DNA of 64,000 nt from positions 930,001 through 994,000 of the forward strand of contig NZ_VWNA01000001.1 in assembly GCF_009600605.1 (NCBI RefSeq), given 5' to 3'. Made by a program: the position numbers and the translations under genes. The notes beneath the pieces are model-generated. The model made no database searches. It saw nothing but the letters and a program-made list of their open reading frames with translations, and was not told where the DNA came from. This document shows, in pieces, positions 37,721 to 48,051 of this stretch. The first letter of the stretch is position 1, and the number at the start of each line of letters is the position of its first letter. The stretch comes from Segnochrobactrum spirostomi (GTDB lineage Bacteria > Pseudomonadota > Alphaproteobacteria > Rhizobiales > Segnochrobactraceae).

Positions 37721-38632
37721 TCAGGGGAGCGGCGCGCGCTCGTCTTCGGCGACGTCGGCGATGAGGCGGGCGAGCGCGCGGAAATCGTCGGCGTTGCGCG
37801 AGGCGCTGCGCCAGGCGAGGCCGATGATCCGCTTCGGCTCCGGCGCCTCGAACGGCACGACCGCGATGCGCGGATCGTCGTGGACCTCGGACTTGACCGC
37901 GATCTCCGGCAGCAGCGTCACGCCGTAGCCGTTCGCCACCATCTGCATGATGGTCGACAGGCTCGTCGCGCCGAGTTCGTTGCGGATGCCGGCATTGGCA
38001 CTGCGGCAGAAGGCGAGCGCCTGATCGCGCATGCAGTGGCCCTCTTCGAGGAGCAGCAGCTTCTCCCGCGAGAGGATCGCCGGATCGGCGGCGCGCAGCC
38101 GGTCGAGCGCGGGCGTCCGCCGCGCCGCGAGGAGGAAGCGGTCCTCGAACAGCGGCTCCGTCACGATCCCCGCCTCCGAGACGGGGAGCGCCAGCACCAG
38201 CGCGTCGAGCCGGCCGGCGAGCAGGTCCTCGACGATGACGCCGGTCAGCGCCTCGCGGATCTCGAGGTTGAGATCGGGATGGTCGCGGTGGATGACCGGC
38301 AGCACCGTGGGCAGCAGATAAGGCGCGATCGAGGGGATGATGCCGAGCCGCAGGCGGCCGGCGAGCAGGCTCGACCGCCGGCGCACCGCGTCCATGAGGG
38401 CGCCGACCTCCTCGAGGATCGCCTCGCCCCGCCGCGCCACCTCGTGGCCCGCGTCGGTCAGCGCGATGCCGCTCGGCCGGCGCTCGACGAGCTGGGCGCC
38501 GAGGGCGAGCTCCATCTCGCGGATCTGCTGGGACAATGCCGGCTGCGTCACGGCACATTCGGCCGCCGCCTTGCCGAAATGGCGGTGGCGTACGAGGGCC
38601 CGGAAATAGCGGAGCTGCCGCAGCGTGATCAT
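37721..38632 (-). CDS. oxyR: LysR-type peroxide sensor OxyR
   Basis: A 303-residue LysR regulator. N-terminal helix-turn-helix at about residues 5-60 (AAECAVTQPALSQQIREME). The redox pair is present: EEGHCMRDQALAFC puts Cys at about 200 and 209, matching E. coli OxyR Cys199/Cys208, so peroxide should form the activating disulfide. It follows the AMP-ligase gene on the same strand at 63 bp. No catalase or peroxidase gene is adjacent in the window, which is unusual for a locally acting OxyR. Confidence 0.92.
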   Translation of the reverse strand: MITLRQLRYFRALVRHRHFGKAAAECAVTQPALSQQIREMELALGAQLVERRPSGIALTDAGHEVARRGEAILEEVGALMDAVRRRSSLLAGRLRLGIIPSIAPYLLPTVLPVIHRDHPDLNLEIREALTGVIVEDLLAGRLDALVLALPVSEAGIVTEPLFEDRFLLAARRTPALDRLRAADPAILSREKLLLLEEGHCMRDQALAFCRSANAGIRNELGATSLSTIMQMVANGYGVTLLPEIAVKSEVHDDPRIAVVPFEAPEPKRIIGLAWRSASRNADDFRALARLIADVAEDERAPLP

Positions 38633-38695
38633 GGGCGATCAGATATTCTTATCCCGCCCACCCCGCAATGCGCGGGCGGGCGAGCGCCGCCGCGA

Positions 38696-40213
38696 TCAAA
38701 CCTCGTAGATCGCCTTGTAGGTGTCGCGCAGCACCGCCTTCTGCACCTTGCCCATGGCGTTGCGTGGCAGATCCTCGACGAAGAACACCCGCTTCGGCTG
38801 CTTGAAGCGGGCGAGCCGGCCTTCGAGCGCGTCGAGCACCGCCGCCTCGTCGAGCAGCACGGCGGGCGCCCGCACCACGACCGCCGTCACCCCCTCGCCG
38901 AAATCCGGGTGCGGCACGCCGATGACCGCGCTCTCGACGACGCCGGGGATCTGGTCGATCTCGGTCTCGACCTCTTTCGGGTAGACGTTGAGGCCACCCG
39001 AGATGACGAGATCCTTGTCGCGCCCGACGATCTGGACGTAGCCGGCGCGGTCGATCAGGCCGAGGTCGCCGGTGACGAAATAGCCGTCGGGACGGAACTC
39101 CGCCTCGGTCTTCTCCGGCATCCGCCAATAACCCTTGAAGACGTTGGGGCCCTTCACCTCGATCATGCCGATGGTGCCGGGCTCGACCGGCATCGCGGTG
39201 TCGCGATCGACCACCCGAACGGAGATCCCCGGCAAGGCCGGCCCGACGGTCCCGGCGACGCGCGGCCGGTCGTAGGGGTTCGAGGTGATCATGTTGGTTT
39301 CCGTCATCCCGTAGCGCTCGAGGATGATCTGACCGGTGCGCTCGGCGAAGGCGCGGAATGTCTCGGGGAGGAGCGGCGCGGAGCCGGAAACGAACAGGCG
39401 GATGTGGCGCACGACGTCCCGGTTCAGACCCGCATGGGCGAGCAGGCGCACATAGAAGGTCGGCACGCCCATCAGGACCGTGGCACGCGGCATCAGGTGG
39501 ATCACCTCGCCGGCGTCGAAGCGCGGCAGGAAGATGATCGCGGCCCCGGAGAACAGCACCGTGTTGATCGCCACGAACAGGCCGTGGGTGTGGAAGATCG
39601 GCAGGGCGTGGATCAGCACGTCGTCGCGGGTGAAGCGCCAGGCCTCGACGAGCGCCCGGGCGTTCGAGGCGAGGTTCTCGTGGGTGATCATGGCGCCCTT
39701 GGAGCGCCCCGTCGTGCCCGAGGTGTAGAGGATGGCGGCGAGATCGTCGGGACCGCGCGCGACGTCGGCGAACACGGCCTTGTGGTGGTCGAGCCGCTCC
39801 ATCAGCGTGCCGGTGCCGTCGACGCCCAGCGTATCGACCGCCCGCACCGAATGGGCGAGCGCGATCGCCTCGATGCCGGTCGCGTTGTCGGGCGAGACGA
39901 CGATCAGGGCGGGCTCGGAATCGGCAATGAAATAATCGAGCTCGACGAGCGTATAGGCGGGGTTGAGCGGCACGAAGACCGCGCCGGCGCGCACGCAGGC
40001 GATGTAGAGCACGATCGCCTCGACGCTCTTCTCGACCTGTACCGCGACCCGGTCGCCCGGCTTGACGCCGCGCGCGACGATGGCGTTCGCCATGCGGCCC
40101 GACCAGCCGAGGAGATCGCCGTACGTGAGCCGCCGCCGGCCCACCGGATCGATGAAGATCTTTTCCGGCTCCGGCATGGCCTGCCGAATCGACCCGAACA
40201 AGTGGTTGGCCAT
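38696..40213 (-). CDS. matB: Acyl-CoA synthetase, malonyl-CoA synthetase-like
   Basis: A 505-residue AMP-forming ligase. Phosphate loop YTSGTTGRSKGAM, core ERYGMTETNM, and ATP-binding ending at GYFVTGDLG are visible; the C-terminal catalytic Lys is in PRNAMGKVQK. Sequence pattern, including HLMPRATVLMGVPTFYVRLL, is closest to MatB malonyl-CoA synthetases, but related dicarboxylate or short-chain ligases are possible. It lies 63 bp upstream of oxyR on the same strand. No matA decarboxylase is nearby. Confidence 0.8.
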   Translation of the reverse strand: MANHLFGSIRQAMPEPEKIFIDPVGRRRLTYGDLLGWSGRMANAIVARGVKPGDRVAVQVEKSVEAIVLYIACVRAGAVFVPLNPAYTLVELDYFIADSEPALIVVSPDNATGIEAIALAHSVRAVDTLGVDGTGTLMERLDHHKAVFADVARGPDDLAAILYTSGTTGRSKGAMITHENLASNARALVEAWRFTRDDVLIHALPIFHTHGLFVAINTVLFSGAAIIFLPRFDAGEVIHLMPRATVLMGVPTFYVRLLAHAGLNRDVVRHIRLFVSGSAPLLPETFRAFAERTGQIILERYGMTETNMITSNPYDRPRVAGTVGPALPGISVRVVDRDTAMPVEPGTIGMIEVKGPNVFKGYWRMPEKTEAEFRPDGYFVTGDLGLIDRAGYVQIVGRDKDLVISGGLNVYPKEVETEIDQIPGVVESAVIGVPHPDFGEGVTAVVVRAPAVLLDEAAVLDALEGRLARFKQPKRVFFVEDLPRNAMGKVQKAVLRDTYKAIYEV

Positions 40214-40448
40214 CCGGCGGTTCCCGATCCTTACGCGCGGCGAGCGCCGGATTTTTCCGGCCCCCTCCGCCCCATCGCCCCGTCGCGCGAGCCCGTCCCG
40301 TCGCCGGGTCGCGAGCCCACGCGCGCCCGGTCGCCGATTCGGCGCCCGCGTCGCGCTTCTCCGACGATAGGCTTGACAAGTAAAGCCGCGCTTTCCGCCG
40401 ACGGTTCTACTCGAAAATCATCAAATGACGCACGGGCGCCCGCCCGCC

Positions 40449-41144
40449 TCAGCGGGCAGAGAGCGGGTGGGTGGTGAGCGGCGCGCGCTGGCGGCCCTCT
40501 TCGTCGAAATTCGCAGGGTCGAGCCACGCCTCGAAGGCCGCCTTCACCGCCGGCCATTCGCGGTCGATGATCGAGAACCACGCCGTGTCGCGGTTGCGGC
40601 CCTTGTAGACGATGGCCTGGCGGAAGATGCCCTCGAAGGTGAAGCCGAACCGGGTCGCCGCCGCGCGCGACGGGGCGTTCAGGCTGTCGCATTTCCACTC
40701 GTAGCGGCGATAGCCGAGCTCCTCGAAGACGCGGCGCATCATGAGATACATCGCCTCGGTGGCGACCCGGGTGCGCTTCAGGCGCGGCGCGAAATTGATG
40801 TGGCCGACCTCGATCACGCCGTTGACGGGATCGATGCGCAGGAACGCCGCGACGCCGGCAGGCATGCCGCTCTCGTCGAGGATCGCATGGAACAGCGGAT
40901 CGTCGCCGCCGGCGACGGTGCCGAGCCAGATCCGGTAATCGTCGAGGGTCGGCGGCGCGTCGATACCGAGATAGGTCCAGTTGCGCCCGTCCGCATCGTC
41001 GGCGAGGGCGGCGTAGAGATCGGGCGCATGCAGGTCGATGTCGAGCGGCTCGACCCGCGCATACCGGCCGACCATCGGGGTGCGCGGCGGCCGCGGCCGC
41101 GCCGTCCAGGCCGGCACCGGCGTTCCGACCGGTTGTGAAGGCAT
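40449..41144 (-). CDS. GNAT family N-acetyltransferase (RimJ/RimL-like)
   Basis: A 231-residue GNAT with central acetyl-CoA-binding region VGHINFAPRLKRTRVATEAM and the RimJ/RimL-like segment YEWKCDSLNAPSRAAATRFGF. Such proteins acetylate protein N-termini or small amines; substrate unknown. ATG at 41144 is preferred for AAGGGG upstream, ATG at 41168 is possible. N-terminal 25 residues are Pro-rich. Confidence 0.85.
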   Translation of the reverse strand: MPSQPVGTPVPAWTARPRPPRTPMVGRYARVEPLDIDLHAPDLYAALADDADGRNWTYLGIDAPPTLDDYRIWLGTVAGGDDPLFHAILDESGMPAGVAAFLRIDPVNGVIEVGHINFAPRLKRTRVATEAMYLMMRRVFEELGYRRYEWKCDSLNAPSRAAATRFGFTFEGIFRQAIVYKGRNRDTAWFSIIDREWPAVKAAFEAWLDPANFDEEGRQRAPLTTHPLSAR

Positions 41145-41227
41145 CGTGCGGTCCCCTTCGGTCGTCATCGTCGGCTCCGGTGTCGCTGCGCGGGTCTTTC
41201 GCCCGCCGGGGCAGATGGTCGCGCAGA

Positions 41228-41989
41228 TCAGCGGGCGGGAACCGCGCTCGCGATGGCGAGGAAGTCGGCCGCTTTGAGGCTGGCGCCGCCGATGAGGCCG
41301 CCGTCCACGTTCGGAATCGCCAGGATTTCCTTCGCGTTCGACGGCTTCAGCGAGCCGCCGTAGAGGATGCGCATGCCGCGCCCCTCGACGCCGAATCGGG
41401 CAACCAGCAGGTCCCGGATGTGGCCGTGCATATATTCGATGTCGGCCGAAGTCGGAGTGAGGCCGGTGCCGATCGCCCAGATCGGCTCATAGGCGATGAC
41501 GAGACGGTCGTCGGTCGCGCCGTCCGGCACGGAATGGGCGAGTTGGCGCTCGACGACGGAGACGGCGGTGCCGGCGTCGCGTTCAGCGCGGGTCTCGCCG
41601 ACGCAGATGATGGCGGCGAGACCCGCGCGCCACGCGGCGAGCGTCTTGGCGTGGACCATCGCGTCGGTCTCGTCGAGGATGGCGCGGCGCTCGGAATGGC
41701 CGACGATCACCGCCGAGGCACCGGCGTCGGCCAACATTTCCGCGGAGAGGAAGCCGGTATAGGCGCCGAAGGTCTCGGTGTGGGTGTCCTGCGCGCCGAC
41801 GGAGACGGGTGAACCAGCGGCGAAATCGGCGAAGAGGGTGAGCAGCGTCACCGGCGGGCAGACAAGAATGTCGGCACGGCCGACGAGCTCGGGCGTCGCC
41901 CCGGCGATCATCGCCTCGAACTCGCCCTTGGAGGCCCTGAGCCCGTTCATCTTCCAGTTGCCGGCGATCAGGGGCTTCGGGGTCGGCAT
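41228..41989 (-). CDS. tpiA: Triosephosphate isomerase
   Basis: A 253-residue glycolytic TIM barrel. Catalytic residues are visible: Lys in AGNWKMNG, His in VGHSERR, Glu in [11 protein letters not shown]; the phosphate loop is [10 protein letters not shown] and [11 protein letters not shown] at 41989 gives the family N-terminus; upstream codons are non-coding. It diverges from ppiD, a usual layout in alphaproteobacteria. Confidence 0.97.
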   Translation of the reverse strand: MPTPKPLIAGNWKMNGLRASKGEFEAMIAGATPELVGRADILVCPPVTLLTLFADFAAGSPVSVGAQDTHTETFGAYTGFLSAEMLADAGASAVIVGHSERRAILDETDAMVHAKTLAAWRAGLAAIICVGETRAERDAGTAVSVVERQLAHSVPDGATDDRLVIAYEPIWAIGTGLTPTSADIEYMHGHIRDLLVARFGVEGRGMRILYGGSLKPSNAKEILAIPNVDGGLIGGASLKAADFLAIASAVPAR

Positions 41990-42316
41990 CGGCGTTCCTC
42001 TCTTGTGAGATCTTATGGCGTCCGCAAGGGCCGCGCGACCCGCGCGAAAATCGTTCCGCGATTCAACCGCTTGCCGCGAGGAGCCGCAGCAGGCGCAGCG
42101 ATCCGGCGCTGAGGCCATGCTCTAGCAAAAGCGCATGCTGCGTCCAAGAGGCCGGCGTCGGACCGCAGAGCGGCATTTCCAGCGGCTTCCGACCAGCGAT
42201 CCGTCGTTGTTCCCCAGCGTTCTTGCCCGGCGCATCCCCCGTCACTATGATCCGCGCCGAATTGAAGGATCGGGCGGGATCGTCCCGCCGGCGAAGCGGC
42301 TGAAATATAAAGAACC
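41990..42316. other. Divergent promoter region tpiA/ppiD
   Basis: 327 bp with no recognised gene. It must contain both promoters; no consensus is clear. Confidence 0.5.
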
Positions 42317-44206
42317 ATGCTCAATCAAATGCGCCGGGGAGCGGCGAACTGGATCGCCAAGGTCTTCATGGGGGTCCTCGTCGTCAGCTTCGTGGTGTGG
42401 GGGGTCGCCGACGCCTTCCGCAGCAACGGCCTGACCGTGGTCGCGACCGTGGGCAACACCGACATCCCGGTGGAGCAGTTCCAGACGGACTATAACCGCG
42501 CGCTTCAGCAGCTCGGCCAGCAGATGGGCCGCCCGGTGTCGTCGGCGGAAGCCGTGCAGTTCGGCCTGCCGCAGCAGGTGCTGAGCCGCCTCGTCACCGA
42601 GGCCGCGATGAGCGACGCCGGCAAGCAGCTCAATATCGGCCTGTCCGACGACGAGCTCGGCCGCCAGATCGAAGCCGATCCGAACTTCAAGAACGCGAAC
42701 GGCGATTTCGACAAGAACCGCATGATCCAGCTCATCGCCGCCAACGGCATGAACGAGCAGACCTATGTGGACGCCGCCCGCAGCCTCGCGAAGCGCCGTC
42801 AGCTCATCGAGGGGCTGGTGGGCGGCCTCGAAGCCCCGACCGTGATGGTCAAGGACTTCGACCTCTACATGAACCAGGAGCGCACGGTCCGCTATCTCGA
42901 CGTGCCGCCGCGGGCGATCAAGCCGATCGGCGAGCCGACGGCGGATCAGCTCAAGGCGTTCTACGAGGCGCACAAGGCCGAGTTCCGCGCGCCTGAATAT
43001 CGCTCCGCGACCTTCGTCGTGCTCGATCCGGCGACGCTCGCCGATCCCTCGAAGGTCAGCGACGCGGACGCCCAGGCCGCCTACGACCGCGACAGCGGCT
43101 CCTACGGCACGCCCGAGACCCGCGCCGTCCAGCAGATCCCCTTCCCCGACAAGGCCGCGGCGGACGCCGCGCTCGCCAAGCTCAAGGGCGGCGGCACGCT
43201 CGATCAGGTGCTTGCCGACCGCAAGCTGACGGAGAAGGACATCGATCTCGGCACGGTGGCAAAGACCGGCCTCGTCGACCCGAAGATCGCGGATGCCGTG
43301 TTCTCGCTGCCCGTCAACCAGTTCGCCGAGGTGGACGGCCGCTTCGGCCCGGTCATCGTGCGGGTGACCGCCATCGAGCCCGCGGCCCGCAAGCCGTTCG
43401 ACAGCGTGAAGGACGACATCAAGCAGCAGATCGCAGCCGAAAAGGCGAAGCGCGACCTGCTGACCACCTACGATTCGGTCGAGGACGCCCGCGCGGCCGG
43501 CTCCACGCTGAAAGAGATCGCGGCGAAGAACAAGCTGCCGTTGACCGAGGTCGCCGGCGTCGATTCGACGGGCAAGACCGCAGCCGGCCAGACGGTCGAC
43601 ATCCCCGGCGGCAGTGACGGCCTCTCGGCGGTGTTCACCGGCGAGGTGGGCGGCGACCACGATCCCGTGAAGCTGCCGAGCGGCGGCTTCGTGTGGCTCG
43701 ACGTCACCGATGCGAAGCCGGCCCACGACCGCCCGCTGGACGAGGTGAAGCCGGAAGTCGCCGGTGCCTGGAAGTCCGACGAGACCCAGAAGGCGCTGGC
43801 CGCCAAGGCCGACGAGGTCGCCGCCGCGATCCGCAAGGGCGAGACGATCGACGCCGCCGCCCAGGCGCTCGGCACCGACGTGAAGACCTCCGCCGCCTTC
43901 AAGCGCAACACGACCGCCGCGGGCCTCACGCCTCAGGCGATCGACGCCGCCTTCTCCGGCCCGCAGGGCACGGTCGCGACGGCGCCGTCGGAAGCCGGCG
44001 GCCGCAGCGTGCTCGTCGTCGCGAGCGTCACCGACCCGACCTTCTTCGCCGACGGGCCGCAGACCGTGCAGCTCAAAGAGAAGCTCACCCAATCGCTCGC
44101 CAACACCCTGCTCGGCGAATATGTGGCCGAGATGCAGAAAGTGTCGGGCGTGAAAATCAATCAGGCCGCCTTGCAGCGGATCGTGTCGCCGAATCCGGAA
44201 TCCTGA
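42317..44206 (+). CDS. ppiD: PpiD-like peptidyl-prolyl isomerase / SurA N-domain chaperone
   Basis: A 629-residue inner-membrane-anchored periplasmic chaperone: single transmembrane helix at about 14-33 ([19 protein letters not shown]), SurA-like N-domain to about 180, then parvulin-type rotamase region (about 230-360) and a long C-terminal region. It helps outer-membrane proteins fold. The parvulin core is divergent and may be inactive as an isomerase, as in E. coli PpiD. Followed at 35 bp by trpD. Confidence 0.9.
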   Translation: MLNQMRRGAANWIAKVFMGVLVVSFVVWGVADAFRSNGLTVVATVGNTDIPVEQFQTDYNRALQQLGQQMGRPVSSAEAVQFGLPQQVLSRLVTEAAMSDAGKQLNIGLSDDELGRQIEADPNFKNANGDFDKNRMIQLIAANGMNEQTYVDAARSLAKRRQLIEGLVGGLEAPTVMVKDFDLYMNQERTVRYLDVPPRAIKPIGEPTADQLKAFYEAHKAEFRAPEYRSATFVVLDPATLADPSKVSDADAQAAYDRDSGSYGTPETRAVQQIPFPDKAAADAALAKLKGGGTLDQVLADRKLTEKDIDLGTVAKTGLVDPKIADAVFSLPVNQFAEVDGRFGPVIVRVTAIEPAARKPFDSVKDDIKQQIAAEKAKRDLLTTYDSVEDARAAGSTLKEIAAKNKLPLTEVAGVDSTGKTAAGQTVDIPGGSDGLSAVFTGEVGGDHDPVKLPSGGFVWLDVTDAKPAHDRPLDEVKPEVAGAWKSDETQKALAAKADEVAAAIRKGETIDAAAQALGTDVKTSAAFKRNTTAAGLTPQAIDAAFSGPQGTVATAPSEAGGRSVLVVASVTDPTFFADGPQTVQLKEKLTQSLANTLLGEYVAEMQKVSGVKINQAALQRIVSPNPES

Positions 44207-44241
44207 TCGGCTTTGACAGACGGACGTCGTCGGAGGGGCGG

Positions 44242-45258
44242 ATGGCGGAACTGAAACCATTCATCGCCAAGGTCGCCGCCGGCATGGCGCTGGAGCGACA
44301 CGAGGCGGAAGCGGCGTTCGACGTGATCATGTCGGGCGAGGCGACGCCGGCGCAGATCGGCGGCTTCCTGATGGCGCTGCGCGTTCGCGGCGAGACGCCC
44401 GACGAGATCGCCGGGGCGATAGGATCGATGCGCTCGCGCATGCTCCCGGTCTCGGCGCCCGCCGAGGCGATCGACGTGGTCGGCACCGGCGGCGACGGCG
44501 TCGGCACCTACAACATCTCGACCTGCTCGGCCTTCGTGGTCGCGGCCTGCGGCGTGCCGGTCGCCAAGCACGGCAACCGGGCGCTGTCGTCGAAATCCGG
44601 CGCGGCGGACGTGCTCCGCGCGCTCGGCGTCGAGATCGAGCTTGCGCCGGACCGCATTGCGCGGTGCGTCGAGGAGGCGGGCGTCGGCTTCATGTTCGCC
44701 CCCGCCCACCATGCGGCGATGAAGCATGTCGGCCCGGCCCGCGTCGAACTCGGCACCCGCACCGTCTTCAATCTGGTCGGCCCGCTGTCCAACCCGGCCT
44801 CGGTGCGCCGTCAGCTCGTCGGCGTCTACGACCGGCGCTGGATCGAACCGGTCGCCCAGGTGCTCGCCTCGACCGGCTCGATCCGGGCCTGGGTCGTCCA
44901 CGGCTCCGACGGGCTCGACGAGGTGACCGTGACCGGCCCGACCCACGTCGCCGCCCTCGAAGACGGCGTCGTGACCACGTTCGACGTGACGCCCGAGGCG
45001 GTCGGCCTCGCCCGCTGGCCGATCGAGGCGCTGAAGGGCGGCGATGCCGGCGTGAACGCCGCGGCGCTCTTCGCCGTGCTCGACGGCACGCCGGGCGCCT
45101 ACCGCGACTGCGTGCTGATGAATGCCGGTGCGGCTCTGGTGATCGCCGGGAAGGCCGACGATCTCGAAGCCGGCGTCGCCCTCGCGGCGGAGGCGATCGA
45201 CAGCGGCGCGGCCCGCGCACGCCTGGAGCATCTGGTCCTGATCTCCAATCGGGAGTAG
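44242..45258 (+). CDS. trpD: Anthranilate phosphoribosyltransferase
   Basis: A 338-residue enzyme of tryptophan synthesis that joins anthranilate to PRPP. PRPP loop [16 protein letters not shown], the [17 protein letters not shown] segment, and [12 protein letters not shown] identify it. Start at 44242 with CGGAGGGGCGG just ahead; the long open frame upstream overlaps ppiD and is not coding. trpG and trpE are not here. Confidence 0.97.
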   Translation: MAELKPFIAKVAAGMALERHEAEAAFDVIMSGEATPAQIGGFLMALRVRGETPDEIAGAIGSMRSRMLPVSAPAEAIDVVGTGGDGVGTYNISTCSAFVVAACGVPVAKHGNRALSSKSGAADVLRALGVEIELAPDRIARCVEEAGVGFMFAPAHHAAMKHVGPARVELGTRTVFNLVGPLSNPASVRRQLVGVYDRRWIEPVAQVLASTGSIRAWVVHGSDGLDEVTVTGPTHVAALEDGVVTTFDVTPEAVGLARWPIEALKGGDAGVNAAALFAVLDGTPGAYRDCVLMNAGAALVIAGKADDLEAGVALAAEAIDSGAARARLEHLVLISNRE

Positions 45259-45382
45259 GACGACGGCGATACCGAACGGAGCGTCCCATCGGTCGCCGCC
45301 TCGCGGGCGGCCCGGAAGGGCGCTCCGGTGAACCGGGACGCATCCGCATGAGGCGGACGAGGCCGTCCCCGGGGAGAACGAG

Positions 45383-46207
45383 ATGAACGCCATCGCCGCG
45401 CAGAACGACAAGGCCGACGTGCTCAAGCGCATCGAGGCCTACAAGCTGCGCGAGATCGCCGACGCCAAGGCCGCGGTTCCCGAAGCCGAGATGCGGGCGC
45501 GCGCCAGCGCCGCCCTGCCGGCCCGCGACTTCCTCGCCGCGCTGCGCCAGACCGTCGTGGAAGGCCGCACTGCGCTCATCGCCGAGATCAAGAAGGCGAG
45601 CCCGTCGAAGGGGCTGATCCGCCCCGACTTCGACCCGCCGGCGCTCGCCCGCGCCTATGCCGAGGGCGGCGCGACCTGCCTCTCGGTGCTGACGGACGAA
45701 CCCTCTTTCCAGGGCCACCCGGATTTTCTGATCTCCGCCCGCGCCGCGGTGTTCCTGCCGGTGCTGCGCAAGGATTTCCTCTACGACCCCTATCAGGTCT
45801 ATCAATCGCGTGCGCTCGGGGCCGACTGCATCCTCGTCATCATGGCCGCGGTGGACGATGCGACCGCTCTCGCCCTCACCGAGACCGCGCACGGCCTCGG
45901 CATGGACGCCCTCATCGAGGTCCATGACGAAGAGGAGCTCGAACGAGCGCTCGCGCTGCCCTCCCCGCTGATCGGCATCAACAACCGCAATCTGCGCACC
46001 TTCGAGACGTCGCTCACCGCGAGCGAGCGACTCGCGCCGCTGGTGCCGCGCGACCGCTTCCTGGTCGGCGAATCGGGGATCTTCACCCCCGAGGACGCCG
46101 CCCGCCTCGCCGCGGTCGGCATCCGCTGCCTGCTCGTGGGCGAGAGCCTGATGCGCCAGGACGACGTCACCGCGGCGACGCGCGCGCTGCTCGAACGTCG
46201 GGCCTGA
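45383..46207 (+). CDS. trpC: Indole-3-glycerol phosphate synthase
   Basis: A 274-residue TIM barrel. Catalytic and phosphate-binding segments: [53 protein letters not shown], and [11 protein letters not shown]. It is 124 bp behind trpD, with GGGGAGAACG before ATG, and probably in the same transcript. Also followed at 3 bp by moaC, coupling it to cofactor synthesis genes, an order common in this group. Confidence 0.97.
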   Translation: MNAIAAQNDKADVLKRIEAYKLREIADAKAAVPEAEMRARASAALPARDFLAALRQTVVEGRTALIAEIKKASPSKGLIRPDFDPPALARAYAEGGATCLSVLTDEPSFQGHPDFLISARAAVFLPVLRKDFLYDPYQVYQSRALGADCILVIMAAVDDATALALTETAHGLGMDALIEVHDEEELERALALPSPLIGINNRNLRTFETSLTASERLAPLVPRDRFLVGESGIFTPEDAARLAAVGIRCLLVGESLMRQDDVTAATRALLERRA

Positions 46208-46210
46208 GCC

Positions 46211-46705
46211 ATGACGACGGGCGGCGCCGGCTCCCTCACGCATCTCGACGAGACGGGCGCGGCGCGGATGGTCGACGTCTCGGACAAGGACGTGACGGAG
46301 CGCGTCGCGGTTGCCGAGGGTGCGGTGCGCATGGCCCCCGAGACGCTCGCCCTGATCGAGCGCGGCGAGGCACCGAAGGGCGACGTGATCGCGACCGCCC
46401 GCATCGCCGGCATCATGGGGGCGAAGCGGACGGCCGATCTGATCCCGCTCTGCCATCCGCTCGCGCTGCAATCGGTGAAGGTCGAGATCACGGCCGATGC
46501 CGACCTGCCGGGCTACCGCGTCCGCGCGACCGCCAAGGTGACGGCCCGCACCGGCGTCGAAATGGAAGCGCTGACGGCGGTCTCGACCGCCTGCCTCACC
46601 CTCTACGACATGGCGAAGGCGGTTGATCGCGGCATGACGATCACCGATATCCGCCTCGTCTCGAAGACCGGCGGCCGCTCCGGCGCGTGGCACGCGGCCG
46701 ACTGA
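46211..46705 (+). CDS. moaC: Cyclic pyranopterin monophosphate synthase
   Basis: A 164-residue enzyme of molybdenum cofactor synthesis, forming cPMP together with MoaA. Conserved segments are [14 protein letters not shown] near residue 20, DLIPLCHPL, and [19 protein letters not shown], with the active-site Lys and Asp in the last region and after (KAVD). Starts 3 bp after trpC. Confidence 0.97.
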   Translation: MTTGGAGSLTHLDETGAARMVDVSDKDVTERVAVAEGAVRMAPETLALIERGEAPKGDVIATARIAGIMGAKRTADLIPLCHPLALQSVKVEITADADLPGYRVRATAKVTARTGVEMEALTAVSTACLTLYDMAKAVDRGMTITDIRLVSKTGGRSGAWHAAD

Positions 46706-46788
46706 ACGAGCCGCCGGGACCGCCGCACCGAACGCCGGGACGCCCGCTCGATCCGAACGGGCCATGCCGGCGCGAAGCGAGGATCGCC

Positions 46789-48048
46789 ATGTCGTCCGAC
46801 ACCACAGCCCCGTCTTCCGCGCCCGCCAAAACCGGTGCGTCGCCGCTCCTGCCGGTCGACGAGGCGCTCGCCCGTGTCCTCGCCGGAGCCGGACCGTGCG
46901 GTCACGAATCGGTGCCGCTCGTCGAGGCTGCCGAACGGGTGCTCGCCTCCGACCTCAAGGCCCGCCGCCGCCAGCCGCCGTTCGACGCCTCGGCGATGGA
47001 CGGTTACGCCGTGCGCGCGACGGATGCGGCCGAGGCCCCGGCCCGCCTCGCGGTGATCGGCGAGGCGATCGCCGGTCGCCGCTTCGACGGAACGGTGGGA
47101 CCCGGCCAAGCGGTGCGGATCTTCACCGGCGCGCCGGTGCCGCAAGGCGCCGACGCCGTCCTGATCCAGGAGAACGCGGAGCGGCACGACGGCGGCGAGA
47201 TCGCCGCCCTCGAACCCGTGCGCCCGGGCCAACACGTCCGCCGCGCCGGCTTCGATTTCGAGGAGGGGCAGATTCTGCTCACCGCGGGCCGCCGGCTCGA
47301 TTTCCGCGCGCTCTCGCTCGCCGCCGCGATGAACCATCCGGTCGTGCCGGTCGTGCGCCGGCCCAAGGTGGCGATCCTGTCGACCGGCAGTGAGTTGGTG
47401 CCGCCCGGCACCATCCCCGGACCGGACGAGATCGTCGCCTCCAACCACCTCGGCATCGCCGCCCTCGTCACCGCGAACGGTGGCATCACGCTGCCGCTCG
47501 GCATCGCGGAGGACGATATCGGCACCATCGCCGCGCGTATCCGCGAGGCAATCGAGAGCGAGGCTGACGTGCTGGTGACGCTCGGCGGCGCGTCGGTGGG
47601 CGACCACGATCTCGTCGCTGCGGCGTTGAAGAGCGAGAACGTCAAGCTCGACTTCTGGAAGATCGCGATGCGCCCCGGCAAGCCGATGATGTTCGGCACC
47701 GTCGGTGGCCTGCGCGTGCTGGGCCTGCCGGGCAATCCGGTGTCGAGCCTGATCGGCGGCTTCCTGTTTCTCGCCCCCCTCGTCGCGGCGCTCGCCGGGC
47801 GCGGCGCGGCGGCCCCGGTGCCCGAGGAGGGACGGCTCAGCACGGCGATCAAGGCGAACGACACGCGGCGGGATTATCTGCGCGCCCGCCTCTCCCGCGA
47901 CGCCGACGGCGTCGCCGTGGTGACGCCGCTCGGCGTCCAGGATTCCTCGATGATGTCGGCGATGGTCGAGGCCGATGCCCTGCTCATCCGCGAGCCGTTC
48001 GCCCCGGCCGCGGAGGCCGGGGCACCCTGCCGCTTCCTGCGGCTCTGA
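46789..48048 (+). CDS. moeA: Molybdopterin molybdenumtransferase
   Basis: A 419-residue protein inserting molybdate into adenylated molybdopterin. N-terminal pair of domains with FDASAMDGYAVRA, the catalytic domain with STGSELVPPG, GGASVGDHDLV and MRPGKPMMFG, and the C-terminal beta barrel. ATG at 46789 is chosen; in-frame upstream codons overlap moaC. In many relatives lexA follows this gene; here an unrelated transporter lies convergently 3 bp away. Confidence 0.96.
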   Translation: MSSDTTAPSSAPAKTGASPLLPVDEALARVLAGAGPCGHESVPLVEAAERVLASDLKARRRQPPFDASAMDGYAVRATDAAEAPARLAVIGEAIAGRRFDGTVGPGQAVRIFTGAPVPQGADAVLIQENAERHDGGEIAALEPVRPGQHVRRAGFDFEEGQILLTAGRRLDFRALSLAAAMNHPVVPVVRRPKVAILSTGSELVPPGTIPGPDEIVASNHLGIAALVTANGGITLPLGIAEDDIGTIAARIREAIESEADVLVTLGGASVGDHDLVAAALKSENVKLDFWKIAMRPGKPMMFGTVGGLRVLGLPGNPVSSLIGGFLFLAPLVAALAGRGAAAPVPEEGRLSTAIKANDTRRDYLRARLSRDADGVAVVTPLGVQDSSMMSAMVEADALLIREPFAPAAEAGAPCRFLRL

Positions 48049-48051
48049 TCC

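Noticed and set aside
37721-40213. oxyR and matB as one functional unit
   Set aside because: They share strand and a 63-bp gap only; no known link in function, so only co-transcription is possible.
40373-40378. TTGACA on the plus strand before the GNAT gene
   Set aside because: No good -10 at proper spacing and no plus-strand gene follows.
37880-40477. A long plus-strand open frame over oxyR and the AMP ligase
   Set aside because: Antisense to two clear genes with intact motifs; no domain is seen in it.
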